NCBI GenBank assembly: GCA_947495425.1
Contig: CANLYR010000050.1
Span: forward strand, 1 to 32,005
Direction: 5' to 3'
Length of the DNA stretch: 32,005 nucleotides
DNA from: an uncultured Aquimarina sp.
Lineage (GTDB): Bacteria; Bacteroidota; Bacteroidia; Flavobacteriales; Flavobacteriaceae
Part shown: piece by piece, positions 1 through 7,484 of the stretch
How positions within the stretch are numbered: the stretch's first letter is position 1
Layout: every line of letters begins with the position of its first letter
Notes under the pieces: model-generated
Seen by the model: only the letters and a program-made list of their open reading frames with translations
What the model was told of the DNA's origin: nothing
Databases searched by the model: none
Translations under genes and position numbers: made by a program

Positions 1-155
1 AAATTGTTGTGTGGTAACTACAATTTACTGCCTTTTAGCAGTTTGCACAACTTTTTCTAAATGCACAACGGGTTATTCTAAATATAAATGCAGATTTAGA
101 ATTTCCATTATTCTATATTTACAACAAAATTATATTGTACCTATATTATTTATCC

Positions 156-728
156 ATGAAACTTGTATTCGCAACCAATAATCCTAACAAGCTAAAAGAA
201 GTTCGGGCATTATTGCCTTCAACAATAAAGTTATTGAGCCTTACAGATATTGGATGCAAGGAAGATATTCCCGAAACTTCGCCTACAATAGAAGGTAATG
301 CCATACAAAAAGCTAACTATATAAAAGAGCATTATGGTTATGATTGCTTTGCAGATGATACCGGACTAGAAGTTGAATCGCTAGATGGAGCACCAGGTGT
401 CTACTCGGCTCGATATGCAGGAAAAGAAAAAAATGCTGATGCCAACATGAATAAACTTTTAAACGAATTATCAGAAGTTGAACATCGCGATGCACAATTT
501 AAAACTGTAATTGCATTGATAATCAATCATAAATTACAAACTTTTACTGGAGTCTGTAAAGGTGCCATAACTAAAGAAAAAAAAGGGAGTAGTGGTTTTG
601 GTTACGACCCTATTTTTTTACCCTACGGATATTCTAATACATTTGCTGAACTTCCTCTATCAGAAAAAAATAAAATTGGGCACCGTGGTAAAGCAGTTCA
701 ACAACTCATAAAGTTTTTAAATCATTAA
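156..728 (+). CDS. rdgB: Non-canonical purine NTP pyrophosphatase, RdgB/HAM1 family
   Basis: This enzyme hydrolyses ITP, dITP and XTP to monophosphates plus pyrophosphate in the cytosol, keeping deaminated purines out of nucleic acids. The 190-residue protein is full length for the family. It starts with the substrate-binding motif ATNNPNKLKEV. In the middle is FADDTGLEVESLDGAPGVYS, which carries the catalytic acidic residues, and near the C-terminus are GSSGFGYDPIF and KIGHRGKA, the base-recognition segments. The frame is open from a TTG at 135, but the family N-terminus (MKLVFATNN) begins at the ATG at 156, so I use that start. The gene converges on the CPBP gene and their ends overlap by 4 bp. 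Family assignment is secure from the motifs. Confidence 0.95.
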   Translation: MKLVFATNNPNKLKEVRALLPSTIKLLSLTDIGCKEDIPETSPTIEGNAIQKANYIKEHYGYDCFADDTGLEVESLDGAPGVYSARYAGKEKNADANMNKLLNELSEVEHRDAQFKTVIALIINHKLQTFTGVCKGAITKEKKGSSGFGYDPIFLPYGYSNTFAELPLSEKNKIGHRGKAVQQLIKFLNH

Positions 729-1357
729 TCAACTCCAGGAAATGCTAGCATCTCCCCCAATCCTACGGTAAATAACCAATTGCCGTAAATAGCATGCTCA
801 ACAGATACCAACGTAGTTGACCTTGTTTTTTGATAAGTATATGCAAATAATAACCCTCCAAAAAAAGTAAGCAATTGCACTAAAAAGCTTTTTAGAAAAA
901 GATGTGCCATAGAAAATAGGATTGCATTTATAAAAACAAATAACCATTTATTTTTAATCAACCCTTCATAACGCTCATAAAAAAATGTTCTATACACAAT
1001 TTCTTGTGGTAAAACTGATATAAAAGTATAAATAAACAAGATCACAACCCATAACTGTGGTTTCTGTATTAAAACCGAAAACAATTTATCTGGTGCTATA
1101 TAAAACACATACAGCCCAGTTACTATGGTAATAATAGCAAGTTTTATAACAGTTTCTTTCAAAAAAGGTTTCCATAGCTTTTTATTTGGAAGCCGTAGCT
1201 TCAAAAAACCTCTTCTTTTGAGTATAATCAATATATAAACAAATCCCAAGACGGTTAAAACAATTTTGAGGATGAATGTATATGTAAACAAAAAACTTAA
1301 AGGCAATAAAACAAATAAAAAGAATAACTCAAAGCACTTATATAAATTAGTCTGCAT
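725..1357 (-). CDS. CPBP-family intramembrane protease-like protein
   Basis: A 210-residue polytopic membrane protein with hydrophobic segments at about 10-47, 70-88, 101-117, 140-157 and 160-175. It carries the three CPBP (CAAX protease and bacteriocin-processing) motifs. Motif 1 reads QEIVYR at 118-123, motif 2 FSMAH ends at His152, and motif 3 is EHAIYGN with His188 and Asn193. Motif 1 is normally EExxxR; here the first Glu is Gln. Homologues cleave prenylated or bacteriocin-type substrates in other bacteria, but the substrate is unknown here. The C-terminal HAIYGNWLFTVGLG stretch resembles a common flavobacterial subgroup. The start is an ATG. The gene stands alone on its strand, with small RNA-like loci 125 bp upstream that end in their own terminators. 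Confidence 0.8.
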   Translation of the reverse strand: MQTNLYKCFELFFLFVLLPLSFLFTYTFILKIVLTVLGFVYILIILKRRGFLKLRLPNKKLWKPFLKETVIKLAIITIVTGLYVFYIAPDKLFSVLIQKPQLWVVILFIYTFISVLPQEIVYRTFFYERYEGLIKNKWLFVFINAILFSMAHLFLKSFLVQLLTFFGGLLFAYTYQKTRSTTLVSVEHAIYGNWLFTVGLGEMLAFPGVD

Positions 1358-1482
1358 TACTTTAGTTTTTGACTAATTTCAGCATAAAAAATGAAACCAC
1401 ACAATGAAGTTACTCGAACTTTTAAAGATCCGTTAAAGTAGAAAACACATGTTATAGCTATAAGCTAAAGAACTCATATAAC

Positions 1483-1509
1483 AAAAAAAGCCTCGGAAAT
1501 CCGAGGCTT
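1483..1509 (-). terminator. Intrinsic terminator of small RNA copy 1
   Basis: A 9-bp stem (AAGCCTCGG with CCGAGGCTT) closes a 4-nt loop, and read on the minus strand it is followed by seven Ts. The plus-strand side has no T-run, which fixes the orientation. Confidence 0.8.
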
Positions 1510-1604
1510 AGTAGGTTTTGGGGTGAATATAATTTAATAAAATTATATTGTAGGGACAAAAAAAGTTTAAAAACAATTCCAATTTTTCTCTTACTTCTTT
1601 TTAA
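1483..1604 (-). ncRNA. Putative small RNA gene, copy 1 of a tandem pair
   Basis: On the minus strand a TACATTTG promoter core (1617-1610) is followed by about 120 nt without an ORF. The stretch ends in an intrinsic terminator at 1509-1483, with stem AAGCCTCGG/CCGAGGCTT, a 4-nt loop and seven Us. A second locus at 1856-1991 has the same order of parts. It shares the 12-nt start block TTTGAAGTGTTA (complement of 1602-1613), a T-run followed by CC, a CCC-AAA segment before the stem, and the stem itself. The middle has diverged and is gapped. There is no ATG within the predicted transcript, so a peptide is unlikely. The Rfam Flavo-1 family is one candidate, but I cannot test it. Expression and exact ends are inferred. 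Confidence 0.55.
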
Positions 1605-1609
1605 CACTT

Positions 1610-1617
1610 CAAATGTA
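1610..1617 (-). promoter_or_regulatory. Promoter core (TACATTTG) of small RNA copy 1
   Basis: Perfect match to the Bacteroidota -7 consensus TAnnTTTG. No TTG-type -33 element sits 19 bp upstream. The equivalent position in copy 2 carries TATCTTTG, so the box is conserved while the free positions vary. Confidence 0.55.
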
Positions 1618-1675
1618 AGACATAAGATCCCCAGCATTTAAAAACGCAAGGCAATCAAAATACATTTTATCGTTA

Positions 1676-1694
1676 AAAAACATAAAAAATCGAT
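1676..1694 (-). promoter_or_regulatory. Conserved upstream block, small RNA copy 1
   Basis: A 19-nt block reading ATCGAT followed by T-runs on the minus strand. It is almost identical to 2063-2081 (one difference) and lies 58 bp upstream of the promoter core in both copies. It may be an activator or UP-like site; function is inferred. Confidence 0.4.
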
Positions 1695-1855
1695 TAAGTG
1701 CAATATTTAAATAAAAGCATGACATGTTTAGTATAATTATAGACTACAATATAACTTTTAAGTCTACTAGTTCTTAAAATAAAAGAGTAAGTCATTATAT
1801 ATAAGCATATATATGTAGTACAATTTTCTAAATCTACAATAGAGTACAGCAATAC

Positions 1856-1880
1856 AAAAAGCCTCGGGAATCCGAGGCTT
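1856..1880 (-). terminator. Intrinsic terminator of small RNA copy 2
   Basis: AAGCCTCGG pairs with CCGAGGCTT around a 4-nt loop and, read on the minus strand, is followed by a run of five Ts. It is the counterpart of the hairpin at 1483-1509. Confidence 0.75.
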
Positions 1881-1991
1881 TAACGTTTAGGGATGACATA
1901 ATTTTGGGCTGAAATTACTTTTGTCGATAAACAAAACTTGGTCAAAAAAACAATCAAACAATCAAATCAATACATTTTTCTTTTTCAATAA
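1856..1991 (-). ncRNA. Putative small RNA gene, copy 2 of a tandem pair
   Basis: This is the partner of the 1483-1604 locus, about 135 nt long. On the minus strand a TATCTTTG core at 2004-1997 leads into TTTGAAGTGTTA. The predicted transcript ends in a terminator whose 7-bp GC-rich core GCCTCGG/CCGAGGC is identical to copy 1, with a slightly different loop. The only internal ATGs give a two-codon ORF and one that reads through the terminator, so it is probably non-coding. The copies have drifted most in the middle, which suggests an old tandem duplication retaining promoter and 3' end. That fits base-pairing small RNAs with different seeds, but it is inference. Confidence 0.55.
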
Positions 1992-1996
1992 CACTT

Positions 1997-2004
1997 CAAA
2001 GATA
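1997..2004 (-). promoter_or_regulatory. Promoter core (TATCTTTG) of small RNA copy 2
   Basis: Perfect TAnnTTTG match, placed as in copy 1 immediately before the shared TTTGAAGTGTTA start block. No matching -33 element was seen. Confidence 0.55.
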
Positions 2005-2062
2005 GAATACAGGAGTGTTTTTTCGGTAAACTCTCAAAATGTAAAACATTAAATAATCGACG

Positions 2063-2081
2063 AAAAACAAAAAAAATCGAT
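2063..2081 (-). promoter_or_regulatory. Conserved upstream block, small RNA copy 2
   Basis: Counterpart of 1676-1694 at the same 58-bp distance from the promoter core. The intervening 58 bp are much less conserved, so this block stands out. Function is unknown. Confidence 0.4.
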
Positions 2082-2216
2082 AAAAATAAATTACATTCAA
2101 CAAAAACTATATAAAGGTATTCATTGCCTTTTACAGAAGAATTAAACTCTTTCCAGACGTTGCATAGATTTTATTAAAATCGTAACATTACAGCTATAAA
2201 ATTCTGAATACAATAC

Positions 2217-3704
2217 ATGGAAAGTCAAAACATCATGCCTACTGATCCCCAAAACGAAGAAAATATTGAAAACAAGGAACTAAATATTTGGGAAGCCTTA
2301 TTACCAGTATTAATATTGGTTGGTATGTTATTCTACAATGTGTATTTGTTTGGGGATGATGCGCTAAGCGGAAGTAATCAGTTTATTTTACTTCTTGGTG
2401 CCGCCGTTGCTGCTATAGTAGGATTCTACAACAAAGTTTCTTACAAACAAATGATGGAAGAGGTTGCCAAGAATGTAAAATCAACCACAGGAGCACTTCT
2501 TATATTATTGATGGTAGGATCACTAGCAGGAACCTGGTTAATCAGTGGTATTATACCCACTATGATTTATTATGGATTACAAATCCTGAATCCAACTATT
2601 TTTCTTGCGGCATGTGTGATTATTTGTGCTATTATATCCATTGCGACAGGTAGTTCATGGACTACCTCTGCAACCGTAGGTATTGCGCTTATAGGAATCG
2701 GTGACACGTTAGGAATTTCTCTTGGAATGACGGCTGGAGCCGTGTTATCCGGAGCTTATTTTGGAGATAAGATGTCTCCGCTATCTGATACGACAAATCT
2801 TGCTCCAGCTATGGCTGGAGGTGAGTTATTTTCGCATATAAAATACATGACATACACAACCGTTCCTACCATTGTCATAACATTAATTGTATTTATTATT
2901 ATTGGCTTTGCTATTGATACTTCGGGAACTCCACAAATTAGTGAACAATTAGAAGCAATTAGAGGTGCATTTACTATTACACCCTGGTTATTTGTTGTTC
3001 CAGCACTCGTTATAGGCTTAATTATTAAAAAAACACCTCCATTAATTGCTCTATTATCGGGAACATTACTAGGTGCCGTTGCGGCAATTATTGCGCAGCC
3101 TGATATTGTTATGAAAATAGCAGGAAGTACTGAACTCACCTTTAATGCTGCATATATGGGTGTAATGAAGGCAATGACTGTAGATACGGCCGTAGAAACG
3201 ACAAATGCAGAACTTAATGATTTATTTTCTGCCGGTGGAATGTCTGGAATGTTAGGTACCATTTGGTTAATTGTTTGTGCTATGGTTTTTGGCGGAGTTA
3301 TGGATGCGATAGGCGCTTTAGCTAGAATAAGCAAATCATTATTACACCTGTTTGATTCTGTATTTGGACTTTTTGCCAGTACTGTTGTTAGTTGCCTTGC
3401 TCTAAATGTTACTGCTTCTGATCAATATCTGGCAATAGTAGTTCCAGGAAGAATGTATGCCAAAGCTTTTAGAGATAAAGGACTTGCACCAGAAAACCTG
3501 AGCAGAACTCTTGAAGATTCAGGAACTGTAACCTCTGTTCTGATTCCTTGGAATACATGCGGCGCATACCAAAGTGGTGTCTTAGGCGTACCTGTAGTAG
3601 ATTATTTTTTCTTTGCAATTTTTAACTGGCTAAGTCCATTCATGACCTTACTATTTGCAGCATTCAGAATAAAAATAAAACAATTGTCACAAGAAAATGT
3701 ATAA
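2217..3704 (+). CDS. nhaC: Na+/H+ antiporter, NhaC family
   Basis: A 495-residue inner-membrane antiporter that would exchange cytosolic Na+ for external H+, supporting sodium and pH homeostasis as expected in a marine bacterium. A hydrophilic N-terminus of about 22 residues precedes some 11-12 hydrophobic segments. Family signatures are GSSWTTSATVGIALIGIG in the first half, GDKMSPLSDTTNLAPAMAG shortly after it, and SVLIPWNTCGAYQSGVLGVP near the C-terminus. Length fits NhaC. The ATG at 2217 is used; an in-frame ATG at 2235 is a possible alternative. It is a single-gene unit between the small RNA region and the thioesterase. Substrate preference within the NhaC superfamily cannot be fixed from motifs alone. 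Confidence 0.85.
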   Translation: MESQNIMPTDPQNEENIENKELNIWEALLPVLILVGMLFYNVYLFGDDALSGSNQFILLLGAAVAAIVGFYNKVSYKQMMEEVAKNVKSTTGALLILLMVGSLAGTWLISGIIPTMIYYGLQILNPTIFLAACVIICAIISIATGSSWTTSATVGIALIGIGDTLGISLGMTAGAVLSGAYFGDKMSPLSDTTNLAPAMAGGELFSHIKYMTYTTVPTIVITLIVFIIIGFAIDTSGTPQISEQLEAIRGAFTITPWLFVVPALVIGLIIKKTPPLIALLSGTLLGAVAAIIAQPDIVMKIAGSTELTFNAAYMGVMKAMTVDTAVETTNAELNDLFSAGGMSGMLGTIWLIVCAMVFGGVMDAIGALARISKSLLHLFDSVFGLFASTVVSCLALNVTASDQYLAIVVPGRMYAKAFRDKGLAPENLSRTLEDSGTVTSVLIPWNTCGAYQSGVLGVPVVDYFFFAIFNWLSPFMTLLFAAFRIKIKQLSQENV

Positions 3705-3827
3705 GGTATTATCGCCATTATTATATACAAATATGAGATTGCTACCGCTTAAAAAATCAAGATAAATTTAAAAACCCATTTGAGTTTTAAAATATATAGT
3801 ATTCAGTTTTCTAACCGTCTCAACATA

Positions 3828-4223
3828 TTATTTTATATCTATTATAGGAATAGGTTTTTTATCATTACCAATCGCTACAAACTTAAATGATCCTTTGACT
3901 GCTAGTTCACGATCATAGCTATACATATCCTCTTTATAAATTTCAACATTAACGATACAACTTGTTCTTCCCACCTCAGAAACTTTTGCAATAAGCTCTA
4001 TAATCGTGCCTTCAGGGATTGGTTTTTCAAAATCAACTTTATCAGACGATATGGTCACCACTTTTTTTCTACTAAACCGAGTAGCGCATATAAAAGACAC
4101 TTCATCCATTAATTGCAAAGCCGTTCCACCAAATAGAGTTTCGTAATGATTGGTGGTATTAGGAAATACTGCCTTAAAAATTCTGGTCTCTGATTTTTGA
4201 ATCAATTCATCTATAGTATCCAT
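3828..4223 (-). CDS. Acyl-CoA thioesterase, hotdog fold (YciA/BACH type)
   Basis: A 131-residue single-domain hotdog protein, predicted to hydrolyse acyl-CoA to free acid and CoA in the cytosol. The diagnostic segment is NHYETLFGGTALQLMDEVSF at about 25-44, with the glycine pair and the Asp40 helix motif. It is followed by VVTISSDKVDFEKPIPEG and a typical GRTSCIVNVEIY strand. Length matches the YciA-type acyl-CoA hydrolases. It is divergent from the nitroreductase gene and has its own TACCTTTG promoter core. Chain-length preference is unknown. Confidence 0.85.
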   Translation of the reverse strand: MDTIDELIQKSETRIFKAVFPNTTNHYETLFGGTALQLMDEVSFICATRFSRKKVVTISSDKVDFEKPIPEGTIIELIAKVSEVGRTSCIVNVEIYKEDMYSYDRELAVKGSFKFVAIGNDKKPIPIIDIK

Positions 4224-4261
4224 ACGCTTATGATATAGTTTTTTCTTATAATAATCTATCC

Positions 4262-4269
4262 CAAAGGTA
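4262..4269 (-). promoter_or_regulatory. Promoter core of the thioesterase gene
   Basis: TACCTTTG on the minus strand, a perfect TAnnTTTG match, placing transcription start about 30 nt before the ATG at 4223. No clear -33 element. Confidence 0.5.
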
Positions 4270-4282
4270 AATCATATCGTAG

Positions 4283-4290
4283 TATCTTTG
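4283..4290 (+). promoter_or_regulatory. Promoter core of the nitroreductase gene
   Basis: TATCTTTG, a perfect TAnnTTTG match, implying a leader of about 15 nt before the ATG at 4313. It lies 13 bp from the opposing thioesterase core. Confidence 0.5.
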
Positions 4291-4312
4291 TTGTATATAA
4301 AAAAAACTTTGA

Positions 4313-4942
4313 ATGAACATTATAGAAAGTTTACAATGGCGATATGCCACAAAGAAATTTGATACCACAAAAGAAGTACCTCAAGAAAAAATAAATATTC
4401 TTAAAGAAGCGTTTAATCTTACTGCAACTTCTTATGGATTACAGCCCCTAAAATTAGTGGTAATAAAAGATAAAGAACTTCAAAAAGAGCTAACAAAGCA
4501 TTCTTGGGATCAACAACAAGTGGCAGATGCTTCTCATGTTTTGATATTTTGTATCGAAAATACTGTAGGTGAAGATTTTATAACAAAGTATTTTGATAAT
4601 GTAAAAGAAATAAGAAATACTCCTGAAGAAATATTGAGTCCTTTTAAAAAGCAGCTTGTTGATTCGTTTAAAAGCAAACCTTCTGAAGAAGTGTCTAACT
4701 GGGCTATAAAACAAGCGTATTTAGCAATGGGAAATATACTTACGGTATGTGCTGTTGAAGAAATAGATGCCTGCCCTATGGAAGGTTTTATTCCTGAGAA
4801 GTACAATGAAATACTTAAACTCGCTGAATTCGATCTCTCATCGGTATTGGTATTACCTATAGGATATCGAGCTGAAGATGATATGTTTTCTGAATTTAAG
4901 AAAGTAAGGCGATCTATTAACGATACTGTTATTACGCTATAA
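4313..4942 (+). CDS. NAD(P)H-dependent nitroreductase-family oxidoreductase
   Basis: A 209-residue FMN-dependent flavoprotein of the nitroreductase (NfsB-like) family, which reduces quinones or nitroaromatics at the expense of NAD(P)H. The N-terminal SLQWRYATKKFD carries the phosphate-binding Arg/Lys pattern of the FMN site. ATSYGLQPLKLVVI is the second flavin loop, and DACPMEGF with LVLPIGYRAEDD near the C-terminus completes it. Length and motif order fit the family. It is monocistronic as far as can be seen. The physiological substrate is not predictable. Confidence 0.87.
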   Translation: MNIIESLQWRYATKKFDTTKEVPQEKINILKEAFNLTATSYGLQPLKLVVIKDKELQKELTKHSWDQQQVADASHVLIFCIENTVGEDFITKYFDNVKEIRNTPEEILSPFKKQLVDSFKSKPSEEVSNWAIKQAYLAMGNILTVCAVEEIDACPMEGFIPEKYNEILKLAEFDLSSVLVLPIGYRAEDDMFSEFKKVRRSINDTVITL

Positions 4943-5038
4943 ACCTTTTTTGAGTATTTTGAAAATACTATATAAAATATATAAAGTGATATTCAAAAAA
5001 ATGTAAAACAGCAACAAGAAAATCAAAACTCTTTTCGG

Positions 5039-5046
5039 TATTTTTG
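5039..5046 (+). promoter_or_regulatory. Promoter core of the aminotransferase gene
   Basis: TATTTTTG matches TAnnTTTG. Its final TTG would be an in-frame start codon at 5044, but as a promoter element it argues instead for the ATG at 5080. Confidence 0.5.
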
Positions 5047-5079
5047 CCAATCAGAGTATTTAATTTTAACACTACAATT

Positions 5080-6270
5080 ATGCCAGGATTTGAATTATTT
5101 GGTGCAGAAGAAAAGAAAGAAGTTCAAGATGTTTTAGACAATGGAGTTCTAATGCGATATGGTTTTGATCCTATGCGAAACGGTCATCACAAAGCCTTAG
5201 AATTAGAAAGAGACCTTGCAAAACGAATGCAGACCAAATATGCACAAGTCGTATCGAGTGGTACAGCTGCATTGACTGTTGCATTAGCTTCTGCGGGCAT
5301 AGGTTCAGGAGATGAGGTAATCATGCCTACGTTTACTTTTGTAGCTAGTTTTGAGGCTATACTTTCTGTAGGAGCTATACCTGTATTATGTGATATAGAT
5401 GATACACTAACGTTGGCACCTGAAGCAGTTGAAAACGCTGTAACTCCTAAAACTAAAGCTATAATGCCAGTACATATGTGCGGCTCTATGGCAGACCTCA
5501 AGGCACTAAAAGCGATCTGTGACAAACATCATCTTATTCTATTGGAAGATGCATGCCAGGCCATAGGTGGAACTTACGAGGGTAAACCTTTGGGAAGCTA
5601 TGGGGATTTAGGTTGTTTTTCTTTTGATTTTGTAAAAACTGTTACCTGTGGTGAAGGCGGAGGATTAATAACCAACTCTAAAGAATTTGCTGATCGAGCT
5701 CATAAATATCAGGATCACGGGCATGACCATGTAGGTAATGATCGCGGTGCAGAGACACATCCGTTCCTAGGATATAACTACAGACTTTCAGAATTACATG
5801 CGGCTGTAGGTATTGCTCAATTGAGAAAGCTAGATCATACCATAGAGATTCAGAAAAAAAACTATACTATATTACGTAATGCACTAACATCGATACCAGA
5901 AGTTACTTTTAGAAGGGTACCAGAAAACGGTGTTGAAAGTTATGCTTTTTTAAATATCTTTTTACCTACAGAGCACTTAGCTCGAAAAGCTCATAAAGCT
6001 TTAGGAGGCCATGGTGTAGATGCATGTTTTTATTGGTTTGATAATAATTGGCATTATTATAAGAAATGGGAACATCTATTAGAACAAAAATCTTTGGGCA
6101 GCCTTTCTTCAGAAATACAAATAGGTTTGAAAAAAAATAATACATCATTTGATACTAGTGATGTATGGATGGGTCGCACTGTATCTTGTCTTATAAAATT
6201 AGGTTGGACAGAAGATGAAGTAACAACTAGAGCATCAAAAATGGTTGAGGCTATACAGAGTATTCTTTAG
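5080..6270 (+). CDS. DegT/DnrJ/EryC1-family sugar aminotransferase, KdnA-like
   Basis: A 396-residue PLP-dependent aminotransferase of the sugar-nucleotide class, cytosolic. SSGTAALTVALASAGIGSGD at about 59-78 binds the cofactor phosphate. The LLEDACQA motif at 154-161 supplies the Asp that contacts the PLP nitrogen, and FDFVKTVTCGEGG holds the Schiff-base Lys186. The opening MPGFELFG, the GVLMRYGFD segment and VHMCGSM resemble what I recall of KdnA, the Shewanella enzyme that makes 8-amino-Kdo. That resemblance is from memory and should be tested. No KdnB-like dehydrogenase or glycosyltransferase lies nearby, so pathway context is missing. It converges on ribB with a 16-bp gap. Confidence 0.82.
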   Translation: MPGFELFGAEEKKEVQDVLDNGVLMRYGFDPMRNGHHKALELERDLAKRMQTKYAQVVSSGTAALTVALASAGIGSGDEVIMPTFTFVASFEAILSVGAIPVLCDIDDTLTLAPEAVENAVTPKTKAIMPVHMCGSMADLKALKAICDKHHLILLEDACQAIGGTYEGKPLGSYGDLGCFSFDFVKTVTCGEGGGLITNSKEFADRAHKYQDHGHDHVGNDRGAETHPFLGYNYRLSELHAAVGIAQLRKLDHTIEIQKKNYTILRNALTSIPEVTFRRVPENGVESYAFLNIFLPTEHLARKAHKALGGHGVDACFYWFDNNWHYYKKWEHLLEQKSLGSLSSEIQIGLKKNNTSFDTSDVWMGRTVSCLIKLGWTEDEVTTRASKMVEAIQSIL

Positions 6271-6286
6271 AAAGGAATACTATGCA

Positions 6287-7438
6287 TTAATAGGCTACAT
6301 ATTCTACAATTTCTAATCCATACCCAATCATCCCAACACGTTTTTGTTGAACAGTATTAGATACTAGTCGTAGTTTATGAAGACTTATATCATGTAAGAT
6401 TTGTGCTCCAATTCCAAAGTCTTTGCTATCCATAGCTACTTTAGGTGCTTTAAGCACATCTTTACCATTTTGAATTTCTTTTAATGCTTGCAGACGCCCT
6501 AAAAGATTTAATGATTGACGCTCTTGATTTACAAAAATTATAGCTCCCTTTCCTTCGGTATTAATACGCTGAAACATTGCATCTAATCGTTTATCGGCAT
6601 TGTTAGTCAACGTTCCAAGGATATCATTATTGAACAATGTTGAATTAACTCTTGTAAGCACAGGTTCATCTTGTGTCCAGGTACCCAATGTTAACGCAAT
6701 ATGAATCTGATTATTTGTGGTTTGTTTATAGGCTCTTAATCTAAAATTCCCAAATCGTGTAGCTACATCAAAATCTTCTTGCTTCTCGATAAGTGAATCG
6801 TGTTGCATTCGATAAGCAACTAAATCTTCAATTGATATTAATTTTAGATCAAATTTCTTGGCGACAACCGCTAATTCGGGTAGACGTGCCATTGTACCAT
6901 CTTCATTTAAAATCTCTACCAAAATCCCTGCGGGTTTTAATCCTGCTAATCTTGATAAGTCTACAGCTGCTTCTGTATGCCCTGTACGTCTTAATACTCC
7001 CCCATTTTTTGCCTTTAATGGAAAAATATGTCCAGGACGCCCAAGATCATGAGGCTTTGTGTCTTCTTCAACCAACGCCCTTATGGTTTTTGCACGATCA
7101 TGTACAGAAATCCCTGTTGTACATCCTCGCCCAATAAGATCTACAGATACCGTGAATTGGGTTTCGTGCAGTACAGTATTATTTTGAACCATCATTTCTA
7201 AATTGAGCTCATCACAACGATCTTCGGTAAGTGGAGCACAAATCAACCCCCTACCGTGTTTGGCCATGAAATTAATCATCTCAGGAGTTACCTTTTCAGC
7301 AGCAGCGATAAAATCACCTTCGTTTTCGCGATCTTCATCATCAACAACAATGATCACCTTTCCTTGTCGAATATCTTCAATAGCGTCTTGAATCGTATTC
7401 AATTTAATATTTTTCTTAGGCTCGGTAATCTGCGACAT
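6287..7438 (-). CDS. ribB: 3,4-dihydroxy-2-butanone-4-phosphate synthase with degenerate GTP cyclohydrolase II domain
   Basis: The N-terminal domain (about 10-212) converts ribulose 5-phosphate to the four-carbon precursor of riboflavin. It keeps VVDDEDRENEGDF, HGRGLICAPL, TGISVHDRAKTIRAL and the RPGHIFPL...GHTEAAVDL region. The C-terminal domain (about 222-383) aligns with GTP cyclohydrolase II but has lost its active site. The zinc-site region, usually RxHSxCLTGDxxGSxRCDCGxQL, reads RVNSTLFNNDILGTLTNNADKRL-like at 263-285 with no cysteines. RQEGRGIGL has become NQERQSLNL at 304-312. Later parts such as FGIGAQIL and GYGLEIVEYV remain. I therefore infer only RibB activity, with RibA encoded elsewhere. 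It is the last gene of a minus-strand cluster, 46 bp after lptF. Confidence 0.88.
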   Translation of the reverse strand: MSQITEPKKNIKLNTIQDAIEDIRQGKVIIVVDDEDRENEGDFIAAAEKVTPEMINFMAKHGRGLICAPLTEDRCDELNLEMMVQNNTVLHETQFTVSVDLIGRGCTTGISVHDRAKTIRALVEEDTKPHDLGRPGHIFPLKAKNGGVLRRTGHTEAAVDLSRLAGLKPAGILVEILNEDGTMARLPELAVVAKKFDLKLISIEDLVAYRMQHDSLIEKQEDFDVATRFGNFRLRAYKQTTNNQIHIALTLGTWTQDEPVLTRVNSTLFNNDILGTLTNNADKRLDAMFQRINTEGKGAIIFVNQERQSLNLLGRLQALKEIQNGKDVLKAPKVAMDSKDFGIGAQILHDISLHKLRLVSNTVQQKRVGMIGYGLEIVEYVAY

Positions 7439-7484
7439 AATTATACACTTAAATGAGTTTTTGCAAAGATATTTAAAAAGAAAT

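Noticed and set aside
1391..1441. A 16-codon ATG-started frame near the CPBP gene
   Set aside because: Too short to separate from chance and no promoter core or second copy supports it.
2756..3334. A 192-codon open frame on the minus strand
   Set aside because: It lies wholly inside the NhaC antiporter gene, whose family motifs are clear; the antisense product is low in charged residues and has no recognisable motif, and there is no separate promoter evidence.
6258..6281. A hairpin over the stop codon of the aminotransferase gene
   Set aside because: The 7-bp AT-rich stem lacks a T-run on either strand, so it is not supported as a terminator.
7439..7484. FMN riboswitch before ribB
   Set aside because: Only 46 bp separate it from lptF and none of the conserved FMN-aptamer segments is present.
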